Origin: Microcaldota archaeon
GTDB taxonomy: Archaea; Micrarchaeota; Micrarchaeia; Micrarchaeales; CABMGC01
Direction: 5' to 3'
Length of the DNA: 64,000 nucleotides
Assembly: GCA_021796225.1 (NCBI GenBank)
Contig: JAJYOL010000002.1
Coordinates: 1 to 64,000 of the forward strand
The notes beneath the pieces are model-generated. The model did not search any database. It was not told the origin of the DNA and worked only from the letters and a program-made list of their open reading frames with translations. Below are positions 1 through 10,052 of this stretch, in pieces (position 1 is the first letter of the stretch; every line of letters begins with the position of its first letter). A program made the translations under genes and the position numbers.

Positions 1-1
1 A

Positions 2-72
2 TGGAGGCACAGGGAATCGAACCCCGCCCTTCACCGTGTAAGGGTGACGTCCTACCAATAGACTATGCCTCC
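2..72 (-). tRNA. tRNA-Val (anticodon TAC)
   Basis: Reverse complement GGAGGCA..GTCTATTGGTAGGAC..TCACC-CTTACAC-GGTGA..CGGGGTTCGATTCCCTG..TGCCTCC-A folds as a cloverleaf; anticodon loop CTTACAC gives TAC. Confidence 0.9.
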
Positions 73-78
73 ATTTAT

Positions 79-1299
79 TCATTTGGAATGCCGCTTGCAG
101 AAGCGTTCTATCTTGTCGACCGCATCACCGAGCACGTTTTTCGGAGGAAGGGCCACGAGACGAATGTGGTCCTTTGCACCGAATCCCGAGCCGCGTGTTA
201 TCTGTACGTATTCTTCGTGAAGCAGTTTTTTTACAAATTCCGTGTCATTGCGTATTCTCAACTCTGACATGTTGAGCTTTGGAAATATGTAGAACGCGCC
301 GTTAGGCACTACCGTATGCATATACCTGCTTTCATTTATAAGTTTTGAGGTGTAATTCACCCGGTCCTCTATGTCGTCGACCATCGCGCGTATCGCTTTC
401 TTATGTGCGGAAGTATTGCTCAGCCCCTCGGCTATGGCGTATTGCGCCGGTGCATTCGCAGAAAGGCGCACCCTGGCCAGATTTCTTATGGTTTCGTTAA
501 GCTGAACGGATACCTTATCGTCTTCGGGAACCATCACGAACCCTATCCTGAATCCGGTAGCGTCGAGTATCTTTGACGCACCGCCTATGATCATGTGCGG
601 AATCCCTTTCGCAACCTCGGAAACGCTGGTAAATTTAGCCCCGTTGAATACGATTTCGTCGTAAATTTCATCGCTTATCAGCACGATATCATTGTCGTTC
701 GCTATGGATACTATTTCCTTGAGAACGTTTTTTCCGAGAACCGTTCCGGTGGGATTGTTCGGGTTAGTGATAAGCATGTATTTTATCCTGTTATGCTTAG
801 CTTCCGCGGATACCCTCTTTCTGAGTCTGTCGAGGTCTATGTCCCAACCGGTTTCCTCCCTGTACGATTCAATTATAGGCCTTCCACCGTAAAGCTGGAG
901 ATCCGGAGCGTACTGCGTATAGAAGGGCTTGAACAGCACGGCCGCATCGCCCCGGTCTATCAGCATCGTGTTGAGAAATATCAGCGCTTCGCTTACCCCC
1001 TGCGTTATCGTGACTTTATCACGGTCAAGATTCGTCTTGTAGAGCTTCTCGTATCTGTTCGCCACCGCGTCCCTGAGTTCCGGCACTCCGAGAGGATTCG
1101 CATATCCCGTTTTATGCTCCCTCAGTGCCCTGATAAACGCATCTATTATGTATTTAGGAGTGTGGAAGTATACAGGCGGATCGCCGCGGTTTATGCGTAT
1201 GACGCTCTTTCCTTTCTTCATGAGGCGTATAGCATCCTCGTCGTCTTCCTGAATCGGATTTACCGCATATTTTGCGGCTTTTGATAATATTCCTTTCAT
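79..1299 (-). CDS. Pyridoxal-phosphate aminotransferase class I/II (aspartate aminotransferase-like)
   Basis: ORF with NPNNPTG, SDEIYDEIVF and GGASKILDATGFRIGF (PLP-lysine region) motifs; start set at the internal Met (MKGILSK). Confidence 0.85.
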   Translation of the reverse strand: MKGILSKAAKYAVNPIQEDDEDAIRLMKKGKSVIRINRGDPPVYFHTPKYIIDAFIRALREHKTGYANPLGVPELRDAVANRYEKLYKTNLDRDKVTITQGVSEALIFLNTMLIDRGDAAVLFKPFYTQYAPDLQLYGGRPIIESYREETGWDIDLDRLRKRVSAEAKHNRIKYMLITNPNNPTGTVLGKNVLKEIVSIANDNDIVLISDEIYDEIVFNGAKFTSVSEVAKGIPHMIIGGASKILDATGFRIGFVMVPEDDKVSVQLNETIRNLARVRLSANAPAQYAIAEGLSNTSAHKKAIRAMVDDIEDRVNYTSKLINESRYMHTVVPNGAFYIFPKLNMSELRIRNDTEFVKKLLHEEYVQITRGSGFGAKDHIRLVALPPKNVLGDAVDKIERFCKRHSK

Positions 1300-1436
1300 A
1301 TTTACCCCGTGATAAACCATAGAAGTACAGCAATTTAATAGCCTTGCGCATATGCGGTACAGTAAACGTAATGGATGCGGTACTTGATGGTCCGGAAAGA
1401 CTTTTAATATTTCATAGGTATGGATATTGCGATATT

Positions 1437-3359
1437 ATGCGGAGAAAGGATATGCTTTTCGGCAACATTCTGATCTTTTCGATGATTTTTGCCTTTTCCT
1501 TGCTGCAGCAGGTGGGCGCCAGCACTCAGACGATATGCAATCCTGTCATGAATTCCTCTGGAGGGAGCTTGATTCTTGCAAACGCATCGTGCCAATACAG
1601 TACGGTGACGTTTAATCAGGGGGTTAGCAACGCATCCATTTCATGCAGCGGACAGACGCTCGGAAGCAATACGCATATTGTGCTGCATAACGGCAGTGTG
1701 GCCGACAGGATATACAACTGCACGATAAACGGAAGCACAGTAGACATGTTGGGAAGATCAAGCCTTTACATAATAGGCAGCAATTCGCCCGTGTTCACGC
1801 CGGATTTTGAAAACAACTATTCAAACATAACAATTGCGAATTACCTTACCGTAAGGTCATTTCAGCCGTTATGGTCCAATTCCATAATCGTCTTTGGCAA
1901 CAGGGTTGCCGCATTTTCCTGGATTTTTCCAACGATGAACAGAACATTCAGCAGCAACAACACCGAAATGCAGATGGGGGAATTTTTCAACAATTTTACA
2001 GATGCATTCACAGCACTTAAGGAAAGAATACCTTTCGGGGCTTATGGGATTAATGCCAGTGAATTCTATGAAAACGAATCGTACAGCAATTACGGCAAGA
2101 TAGTCGGATTGAAGACGTTTGCGCTTCCACAGTATACGATATCGAAATCCGGAACGGTAAATTACAATCCCTATGAGGTGGATTATTCTTTCATAGGATT
2201 CGACCAGCTTGTCACGTTTACAATAAACGTTACAAAAAACATGAACCTTACGCCGTTTTACATAGAACCGATATTTCCGCAATTCAATTTCAACATACTT
2301 CCTGACAACAACACCAGAACCATGACGATAAAATACATGGTTGCGGTTCCTCCGGAAGATTCAAACTGGAACTTCACAGCATATTTGTACAGATACGACC
2401 CTACCGAGTTCGTAATGAATCCCACCGAAGGAATAGGCAGCCATTCGGTGCTCTACAAGGCATTTGAATTTCCAAACGCCACTCCCGCCGAGATGTACAA
2501 CGGCACTTACATATATTACGTAAATTATACCGAACCGATGACACTCGGGATGAACTCCTCAATAATGATGATCCCGGGAAACATACCGGGAATAGGAACG
2601 TTCATTGAAGACTCTACGACACCTTCATTCAGCTGGGGACTCGGATACTGTGCAATCGCCAATAGTCTTACCGTTCCCATGAGTTATATAAAAATTTCAA
2701 ATTCCGGAGAATACGGCATGGTGCCTTACCTGAAGCCTCTTGCCGAACCTGCATTGCCGCAGCTTGTGGATGCCGCATGCGGCGTAGGAGCGATTGTCAA
2801 CGGAAGCGATATAACGATAAACTGCAATGGCGGCACGATAAACGATACAGGAGCAGGGATAATCATAGAAAATTCAAGCGTAGTGACGCTTAACGATTGC
2901 AACATAATAGGAAATGGGATCAAAATCATAAACTCGACTGGTATAGAGATTAACAACCTGACGTTGACCCCGAGCATTGCAAACAATTTCGGAATAGACA
3001 TACATGATGCACAGGGAGTTACATTCAACGGGCTCAGGATAAACAACGGCTACGTTTCGCCGTTTTCCGTGTTCTCATCTGCAGGAACACCGTTCTCGGA
3101 AGCGATAAGCGTCAACAACCTGTTCATATGCGGATCTGAGAATCTTTCCGCAATAAAGCACGTTGCTTTTGTATACAGCTATACGCCGACGTGCGGGGAC
3201 ACCGTACTGTATAAACTATCTGAAGAAATATCCCCGATGGAGAAGCTTGCCGCTCTTAGCATATTCCTGATACTGTTCTACGCGTTTTACATATGGTCGA
3301 GAAGAAGAAAGGCGCAGGAAAAGAAACTGAAGAGAAAGGGCAAAGGAGGGTATAGATGA
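1437..3359 (+). CDS. Secreted/membrane-anchored protein with right-handed beta-helix-like repeats
   Basis: N-terminal hydrophobic signal, many N-x-S/T sequons, NSSVVTLNDCNIIGNGIKIINSTGIEINNLTL beta-helix-like stretch, C-terminal TM followed by a basic tail. Confidence 0.55.
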   Translation: MRRKDMLFGNILIFSMIFAFSLLQQVGASTQTICNPVMNSSGGSLILANASCQYSTVTFNQGVSNASISCSGQTLGSNTHIVLHNGSVADRIYNCTINGSTVDMLGRSSLYIIGSNSPVFTPDFENNYSNITIANYLTVRSFQPLWSNSIIVFGNRVAAFSWIFPTMNRTFSSNNTEMQMGEFFNNFTDAFTALKERIPFGAYGINASEFYENESYSNYGKIVGLKTFALPQYTISKSGTVNYNPYEVDYSFIGFDQLVTFTINVTKNMNLTPFYIEPIFPQFNFNILPDNNTRTMTIKYMVAVPPEDSNWNFTAYLYRYDPTEFVMNPTEGIGSHSVLYKAFEFPNATPAEMYNGTYIYYVNYTEPMTLGMNSSIMMIPGNIPGIGTFIEDSTTPSFSWGLGYCAIANSLTVPMSYIKISNSGEYGMVPYLKPLAEPALPQLVDAACGVGAIVNGSDITINCNGGTINDTGAGIIIENSSVVTLNDCNIIGNGIKIINSTGIEINNLTLTPSIANNFGIDIHDAQGVTFNGLRINNGYVSPFSVFSSAGTPFSEAISVNNLFICGSENLSAIKHVAFVYSYTPTCGDTVLYKLSEEISPMEKLAALSIFLILFYAFYIWSRRRKAQEKKLKRKGKGGYR

Positions 3360-5146
3360 TACATGGATGGTTCGCTTCCTTTTTCTACAATAACTGGAGG
3401 AGCGTATATGTCGCATACGATGCGGCAATGCTTGCCGCGATGATAATAACCGCATTGCTGTGCGTGAATGCCATAAAGGGAAATCTTGAAGGAGTAGGGA
3501 AGCGCAGGCTCATTATCCTTGGGATCATAATACTGGGCTTCCTTGCGGTCGAATTGTTCTTCGTGCATCCGACACAGCAGCTTTACAATGACGATTACAT
3601 ACACATGAGCATAGCGAAAAGCATAGTATTCGACAACAGCGTAGGAATATGCAGTTTCTCATCGCCTCTGCACTGCGTCCCCGGAACTTCCGGACTGTTC
3701 CAGCAACCGACGGGATGGGCCATGATGCTCAGCCCGATATTTGCCCTATTCGGGGCAAGTTTCGCGAGCGCATTTGCAGAAGAGCTTGCATTGTCCCTGA
3801 TTTCCATATTCCTGGCATTCTACGTATCGTATATGCTTACCGGTGACAGAAATATTTCGCTCATTGCAACGCTGTTTCTCGCTGCAACCCCGTTGTTTCT
3901 TACGTTTTCGAGATCCGCAATACTTGATACGCCGGAGCTCACGATAATGCTTCTTGGGATGGGCCTTTTGCTTACATACTTGAAAGATAGGAAGCCCCTT
4001 TACGGCATTGCCGCGGTATTTGCCGTCGCTTATGCAACAATAATGAAGGTTGACGCAATAGTGGTACTTCCGATAATAGCCTTGGCAGTGCTGCTTAACC
4101 TTTACGGCCCGTTATATTGGAAAAAAGGATGGAAAAGGAGGGCTGTTATGGATGTTGCGATGATCATATTGCTAATTGCAGTAATGATTCCGCAGTTCGC
4201 ATTTCTCTATAATTCATGGAGCCTGAATACTTTCGGATCAACAACCATGCAGGGACGGTTCTCCCTTGCAAACTTGAATCAGAATTTTCTTCAAAACGTT
4301 GAATTCTGGTTCGGAGCTTACGGAAGCATACTGTTCGGACACGGTTATTTTACATATAATATAGAATACCCGACAGTCTACGCGATATTTGCCATCGTAG
4401 GAATGGTAACGCTTGCAATTTACGGAAATAGGAGGGTTGCGTTATTTCTCGGTTTGTGGTTTGCGATAGTGTTTCTTTTTTACACCGCTTATTATGCGGG
4501 GGGAGTGCTTTACGGCGCGGGAGACGATGTAAGATATTTCATGAGCGCATTCCCCGTTATGGCGCTGCTTGCCGCTTATGGAATAATGGGAACATATAAG
4601 GCGGTCGAACCGAAATTGCGTATCGTATTAAAGGCAAAAAGTGCGGATAAGAAAAGAAAAATAAAAATGGCAACGTTTGCTGCGTTGATGATAATCATAA
4701 TGCTGGGACCGCTGTACGGATTCGTGCACTATGTTGCAAAATCGCCGCAGGACATTTATCCTTTCTCGGCAGAACGCGCCGACCAGCAATTTATAATGGC
4801 GAATTACCACAAAATACCCAGCGGTTGCTACGTTATGACGTATCAGCCGCCGCTCTGGTACATGCTCAATATGAGCAACATATATGCGGACTGGTTCTTC
4901 ATCGGACAGTATAAGGGGCCGTTGATCAACATGTCTAAAGGGTGCCTTTATTTTGATTACAGCATAGACTGCCAGACTAATGACATAGGATACGACAACA
5001 CCTCGAGGGGGTGCAGCAACATAATGAGCAATTTCACCATGGAAAAAATAGCGAGTCAGCCGTATGACAAATTCGGATGGAATACCACATTCGCGCTTTA
5101 CAAGATAGTAAGCTATAAGAATGGGACGTCGTTATATAAGCCATAG
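3356..5146 (+). CDS. Polytopic GT-C (ArnT/PMT-like, GT39-type) glycosyltransferase
   Basis: Multi-TM protein with acidic YNDDYIHMSIAKS motif near the first extracellular loop; 4-bp overlap with the upstream gene. Confidence 0.6.
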   Translation: MIHGWFASFFYNNWRSVYVAYDAAMLAAMIITALLCVNAIKGNLEGVGKRRLIILGIIILGFLAVELFFVHPTQQLYNDDYIHMSIAKSIVFDNSVGICSFSSPLHCVPGTSGLFQQPTGWAMMLSPIFALFGASFASAFAEELALSLISIFLAFYVSYMLTGDRNISLIATLFLAATPLFLTFSRSAILDTPELTIMLLGMGLLLTYLKDRKPLYGIAAVFAVAYATIMKVDAIVVLPIIALAVLLNLYGPLYWKKGWKRRAVMDVAMIILLIAVMIPQFAFLYNSWSLNTFGSTTMQGRFSLANLNQNFLQNVEFWFGAYGSILFGHGYFTYNIEYPTVYAIFAIVGMVTLAIYGNRRVALFLGLWFAIVFLFYTAYYAGGVLYGAGDDVRYFMSAFPVMALLAAYGIMGTYKAVEPKLRIVLKAKSADKKRKIKMATFAALMIIIMLGPLYGFVHYVAKSPQDIYPFSAERADQQFIMANYHKIPSGCYVMTYQPPLWYMLNMSNIYADWFFIGQYKGPLINMSKGCLYFDYSIDCQTNDIGYDNTSRGCSNIMSNFTMEKIASQPYDKFGWNTTFALYKIVSYKNGTSLYKP

Positions 5147-5152
5147 AAATGA

Positions 5153-6661
5153 ATGGTTTTAATGGGGGAAAACAGGAGCGGAAAGGATGTGAAATTCATC
5201 TGGAGATATGCAGTTGTAGCGTGCGCGATGCTCGCCATAGGCTTGTTTTCCTTCTCAGCCGTCTATGCAATTCGTGGCAATTCAACAACAGCGGCACCGA
5301 ATCAAACCAATAATATTACAATTTACCGCGTGCAGCCTGCCAACGCAAATGTTGTTACCGGTGCACAAAACGTGGTGCGCTACGACTTCAATGTCGAACA
5401 TCTTTACCATAGCAATGCGAGCGTCGATCCTGTAACGCAATACCTCAATGCGGCAATATACGGTCCGGCGACGATATACGGAAACGTGCTCCTCGTCTCT
5501 ACGATGGGCAACCTCACAAACCTTGAAAATAGCAGATACGACTTGACCAACGGCTCTGTCGCGGCAGTGGATTTGAATACGGGAAAGCTCCTCTGGAGGG
5601 ATTATTTTCCAAACCAGATAATGTCGGAACCTATTGCGGTTGACAACCTTGCAGTTGTAGGAATAAGCAATAACGGGGAAGTGCCTGCACGATACTACAA
5701 CACGAATTACGACGGAATTGCTGCAATAAACATAACCACAGGGCAGATAGTCTGGATAACCAGGAATAACGACGGAGGGAGTACGGGGCCAGATATGCCT
5801 ACGCCAGCATATTTCAACGGCAATATCATAGAGCCGGGAATAGGCTCTGTTGATTTCTTAAATCTCACAACAGGGAGGATTGTAAACATCGTTTCTACAG
5901 GACTTCCGGACACGTTGTCGTCTCCTCTTCTTGCAAATGGCACCATTTATTTCGGGGCGGGATATGCCACCGTATACGGATTCAAAAACCTTTATCAGAA
6001 TCTTTCAGACGTGCCTGTAAATGTGATAACCAACTTCACTTTCTTTGCGATGAACGCCACTACGGGGAATTTTCTGTGGTCGGATCATTTCCCTAATGCG
6101 GGTGGCGGATTGAATGACGTTTCGCCGGCATTGTGGAACGGCACGGTGGTAACAGGATTCCTATATCGAAGCGATTATGCCGATCCATGGGTTGTCGGAA
6201 TCAATATGACAACGGGAAACGTGCTTTGGGAAACCAATGAAACCGCATATATAGACTCGATGGCAAACAAATCGGAACAGCTTCCCAGTACGATAAATTT
6301 CGGATACAACCAAAACAGCATATCGCCAGTAACGATATTCAGGGGAACGGCGTATTTGGATTCCAATTTTCTGGGATATCTTGTTGCGGTAAACATCAGC
6401 ACCGGTAAAATAATATGGGCCGTCAATACCTCTCAGGACGAGAGCAATCCAAACGTTTTTTATGGAAATTATCTGCTTCAGATAAATGACAACGGGATAT
6501 TGTACGTGTTGAACGCCACTACGGGCAGCCTAATCAACCACGTTGACCTTGCAATGCCTCATCTTTCAGGAGAGCCGATAATCACGAGCAAATATGCAAT
6601 ACTTACAGGAATGGACGGGCGCATAATATACGTGCCTTTAAGCACGCTGATTAACGGGTGA
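5153..6661 (+). CDS. Secreted PQQ-type beta-propeller repeat protein
   Basis: N-terminal TM; seven repeated xxTGxxxW-like blade motifs (AVDLNTGKLLW, AINITTGQIVW, FAMNATTGNFLW, GINMTTGNVLW, AVNISTGKIIW and others). Confidence 0.75.
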   Translation: MVLMGENRSGKDVKFIWRYAVVACAMLAIGLFSFSAVYAIRGNSTTAAPNQTNNITIYRVQPANANVVTGAQNVVRYDFNVEHLYHSNASVDPVTQYLNAAIYGPATIYGNVLLVSTMGNLTNLENSRYDLTNGSVAAVDLNTGKLLWRDYFPNQIMSEPIAVDNLAVVGISNNGEVPARYYNTNYDGIAAINITTGQIVWITRNNDGGSTGPDMPTPAYFNGNIIEPGIGSVDFLNLTTGRIVNIVSTGLPDTLSSPLLANGTIYFGAGYATVYGFKNLYQNLSDVPVNVITNFTFFAMNATTGNFLWSDHFPNAGGGLNDVSPALWNGTVVTGFLYRSDYADPWVVGINMTTGNVLWETNETAYIDSMANKSEQLPSTINFGYNQNSISPVTIFRGTAYLDSNFLGYLVAVNISTGKIIWAVNTSQDESNPNVFYGNYLLQINDNGILYVLNATTGSLINHVDLAMPHLSGEPIITSKYAILTGMDGRIIYVPLSTLING

Positions 6662-8376
6662 CGAGAATGGACTGGAAAACCACGAATAAACAGTTGAAAG
6701 CGATTGCACTGAACAGGGAATACCAGCTGCTTGCATTGATAGTATTATTCGGTGTTGCCCTCTCCCTTTCGCTCATGAAAGGGGTCAGTTTCTACGGCGA
6801 TGACATTTCGTATACGGCCTTTGTACCGAGCGTGCTGAACGGCACGTTCAGCGAAAACATAAACATATTTTCCTTAAGGCTTGGCGTGCTTTACCCCCTT
6901 GCGGCATCGATAGCGATTTTTGGATATAATGACCTTGGCGCTGGAGCGTGGGCACTTTTCGCATATGCAATAACCATGGTAATAATTTACCTTATAGGAA
7001 AGGAGCTGCATGGTGGAAAGGCGGGCCTCCTGTCTGCCGCATTGTTTGCGGTGTATCCGCTTGCACTTAAATTCAACACGTCTCCGGATCCCATGCTTCC
7101 GCTCGTAATGTTTCTCAGCCTTTCAATGCTGTTGTTCGTATACGGCAGAAAGAGCAGAAAGATAGGTTTCTTCATACTTTCAGGTATATCCGCATTCGTA
7201 GGCACGCTTATAAATCCCCTCGCGTACCTGTATTTTGTATTCTACGCGTTTTACATAGTTGCCGAAGGAATGTTCACCACGATTAAAACCCGCAAGGTGA
7301 CGTTCGATTACGCTGCCGTTGCAGTCTTCATAGGATTGCTTACAGGGATTGCGATTATGGGATACATAAACATACCGCTGGCGCACGGCAAGCCATTCTT
7401 TGAAATAAACATGACTAACAATTATTACAGCGCCGCTGGAGGCCCTGATCAGATATTCTACACGAATCCGAGCCTGACATTCTACATTGACGGATACTTT
7501 CCGTATGGTTTTGTGCAAAATCTCATAGTTCCGCTTATTCATTTGAATGTGGGCAGCTTCGTACGCAACGCAAGACAGCTTTTCGAAAGCATGTTCAGCC
7601 TTTACGACATAAACCTTAACAGTGTCGGCCTGTTCAGCTATGCGGTCGTTTTGGCCGGCATATGGCTGCTTGCAATAAACGATAAAAAGTCCCGATTCAT
7701 GCTTCTTTGGGGGGCATTCCTTGTAGGCTATATGGAATTCGGAAGTATGAGCGTTACCCATTATTTCCCAATATACAAGCTGATGAGATTCACGGCAATT
7801 GCCGCTGCGCCTTTAATGTTGATTTTAGGAGCCGCGCTTTCCGAGTTTATTTCGCATGCAAAACGCAAGAGGGGTTATGAAAAGAATTTTAGGATAATCA
7901 TCGTTATTGCAATAATCGTTTTCCTCTTTGCCACATCTTATCAAATAGACAACTACTACTACCTTTTCAATCACAATTCGATGCAATACGTCAAGACGGT
8001 CGCTTCGGAACTGAAGAGCATCTCGCCTGCCGGCAGCGTTGACCTTTACGCGCCTGCACTCGTTCCGTATTATATACAGTATTACATGGGATATCCCGCT
8101 ACGATGCAGGCATACGAGTATGATAATGGCGCTTATGGCGGCCTGTTCATGCCTTCCTGCTCCGACATACCTTCAAATTCCTATCTTTTGATACCGTCGG
8201 CAAGCGCCATAGAAACGATAAACAGCTACAATCTGTGGTCAATAAACGAAACGTGGGCATACGACCCTTCGGAATGCAACCTGACACTGGTAGCGGATAA
8301 TTACGCAAACGTTTCCCTGCAGAACCTGCAGATATTGGATCCCACTTACGGGGGAAACCTTTACTACAATAAGTAA
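6658..8376 (+). CDS. Polytopic GT-C-type glycosyltransferase
   Basis: Multi-TM, FYGDDISYTAFVPSVL acidic motif in the first loop; 4-bp overlap with the upstream gene. Confidence 0.55.
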   Translation: MTRMDWKTTNKQLKAIALNREYQLLALIVLFGVALSLSLMKGVSFYGDDISYTAFVPSVLNGTFSENINIFSLRLGVLYPLAASIAIFGYNDLGAGAWALFAYAITMVIIYLIGKELHGGKAGLLSAALFAVYPLALKFNTSPDPMLPLVMFLSLSMLLFVYGRKSRKIGFFILSGISAFVGTLINPLAYLYFVFYAFYIVAEGMFTTIKTRKVTFDYAAVAVFIGLLTGIAIMGYINIPLAHGKPFFEINMTNNYYSAAGGPDQIFYTNPSLTFYIDGYFPYGFVQNLIVPLIHLNVGSFVRNARQLFESMFSLYDINLNSVGLFSYAVVLAGIWLLAINDKKSRFMLLWGAFLVGYMEFGSMSVTHYFPIYKLMRFTAIAAAPLMLILGAALSEFISHAKRKRGYEKNFRIIIVIAIIVFLFATSYQIDNYYYLFNHNSMQYVKTVASELKSISPAGSVDLYAPALVPYYIQYYMGYPATMQAYEYDNGAYGGLFMPSCSDIPSNSYLLIPSASAIETINSYNLWSINETWAYDPSECNLTLVADNYANVSLQNLQILDPTYGGNLYYNK

Positions 8377-8380
8377 CGAA

Positions 8381-9229
8381 TTAGCTTCCCAGAACGGACA
8401 TCATGTGGCCTACCGCAAGATCGGTGTAATCCAAGCTGAATGCGTTGTATGTTCCCATGCTATTGATTTCTATTATGAAATTTTTGTACTGCACGACACG
8501 GGTTGCAACCATGGCGTCGCCATAGACTGGGCCTTCGGTGAATACGAATGACGGCTGTCTCTGGAATGTTTGTTGGAGGAATGCCGTTTCTACCGTAACA
8601 TTGCCGCTTGTAAAACTTGACGGCGCGTTGATATACGGAGTCATTAATGCAGTGTATGCATTTGCCGCGTTGGTGGAATTCGAGTATATGTACACGCTAA
8701 GACCGGAAGATATCGGTTCGGTAAAGTCGGTATCGTATGCAGGTATATCCATCGGTATGTTTGGTGAAATTATTTCTTTTGGAGCGACAATCGGAAGACT
8801 GTAATTAAGAGCATAATTTGTACTTACAAGCCAGTAAGGCACGGCAGCGGCATCCATATACGCATTTACCGTATTATTTTCTACGAGAACATAGGAAGAA
8901 ACGTTAGTTACCCCGAACAAGACGTCGGTTTTGTTGATGATCAACGAATTGGCGACTTCAGGTATGGAAACCGAAAGATTCGCCTGGGACGTGATCGTGG
9001 TAGTTGACGTCGCAACCGGAAACGGATTATGCATGAATGGCAATGCCATATAAACTGCAGTTATTGCTATTGCCGCGAAGATTATGCTTCCTATGTACAT
9101 TAGCAAATGCGAACGCGTAGGAGGCTTCTGAATAGAATCTGATGGTGCTGAATAGGTACTGGCACTGCCCTGATTTATCTTGTTATTTTGCGAAGCAACA
9201 TTATCAAGTCCGGATATTTCATCGGTCAA
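8381..9229 (-). CDS. Hypothetical protein with single N-terminal TM and extracytoplasmic domain
   Basis: Single TM (LLMYIGSIIFAAIAITAVYMALPF) then a sequon-rich domain. Confidence 0.55.
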   Translation of the reverse strand: MTDEISGLDNVASQNNKINQGSASTYSAPSDSIQKPPTRSHLLMYIGSIIFAAIAITAVYMALPFMHNPFPVATSTTTITSQANLSVSIPEVANSLIINKTDVLFGVTNVSSYVLVENNTVNAYMDAAAVPYWLVSTNYALNYSLPIVAPKEIISPNIPMDIPAYDTDFTEPISSGLSVYIYSNSTNAANAYTALMTPYINAPSSFTSGNVTVETAFLQQTFQRQPSFVFTEGPVYGDAMVATRVVQYKNFIIEINSMGTYNAFSLDYTDLAVGHMMSVLGS

Positions 9230-9296
9230 TCAAATCCCCTAGTGCACTATATACCTAAGCATGTGCATTTATACCTTTTTCTATGCCTTCGGCGTC

Positions 9297-10040
9297 CTAT
9301 GAAGCCAGCTTCCTTGCCAAACTTTCTGCCAGCTTAAAGCTTATATCGGAACCGTTGGAAAGAGGCGTTGATGATGTCGTTATTATCTCGCTTACGATGT
9401 TGGTTTCGGGATATACAAAAACCGTGACGTATTGGAAGACCGGTGGTGAAATCACGGTTTTTCCATATAGCGGCAATCCGCTCGAATTCGTATTTTGATA
9501 TATGTTGTAAAACGTAATATTGACCCCGTTTATAATACGATTTACCGCGGAATTTTCCAGAGGATTTGATGAGTTTGATATGTATCCGTCAGTTTTGCTC
9601 GAAGGCGTCGCACCGAAGAGTATGGAGATAAGTTCGGTTTTTGCAGTGCTGCTGTCGCTGGCGTTCAGCAACGTTATCGAGATTGAGGGGGGTACGCTGC
9701 TCGGGGCCGTGCCATAGAGGGAAAATATCTGTTCTTCCCCGTAAACACGGGAGCTGGAGCTGTTGTCCAGGTTAAACGCCGGTATTGCGCTGCTGGTCAC
9801 GTTGTATGTCCAATTGCCGACTACTTCCGACAAAATCTTCGTACTTATTATACCGGTTGAGTTGAATGTGCTTGGAGTAGGCATGGAAGGCCTGGTGCTA
9901 TCCGTATACACGGCCGCAATTATAATCAGAACAAATATTACGGCAATGATATTGCGCAATCCTTGCTTTTTGGATTTCCCGTGAGCGCGTTTTCGCTCAG
10001 TTTTCTTGGTTTTGCGATGGTTAGGCATTTTAATGACCAA
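9297..10040 (-). CDS. Hypothetical TM-anchored extracytoplasmic protein
   Basis: Basic N-terminus, one TM, sequon-rich domain resembling its two neighbours. Confidence 0.55.
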   Translation of the reverse strand: MVIKMPNHRKTKKTERKRAHGKSKKQGLRNIIAVIFVLIIIAAVYTDSTRPSMPTPSTFNSTGIISTKILSEVVGNWTYNVTSSAIPAFNLDNSSSSRVYGEEQIFSLYGTAPSSVPPSISITLLNASDSSTAKTELISILFGATPSSKTDGYISNSSNPLENSAVNRIINGVNITFYNIYQNTNSSGLPLYGKTVISPPVFQYVTVFVYPETNIVSEIITTSSTPLSNGSDISFKLAESLARKLAS

Positions 10041-10052
10041 TATTCTTAGTTA

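Noticed and set aside
595-1284. 229-aa plus-strand ORF
   Set aside because: Antisense to the aminotransferase, which has canonical motifs
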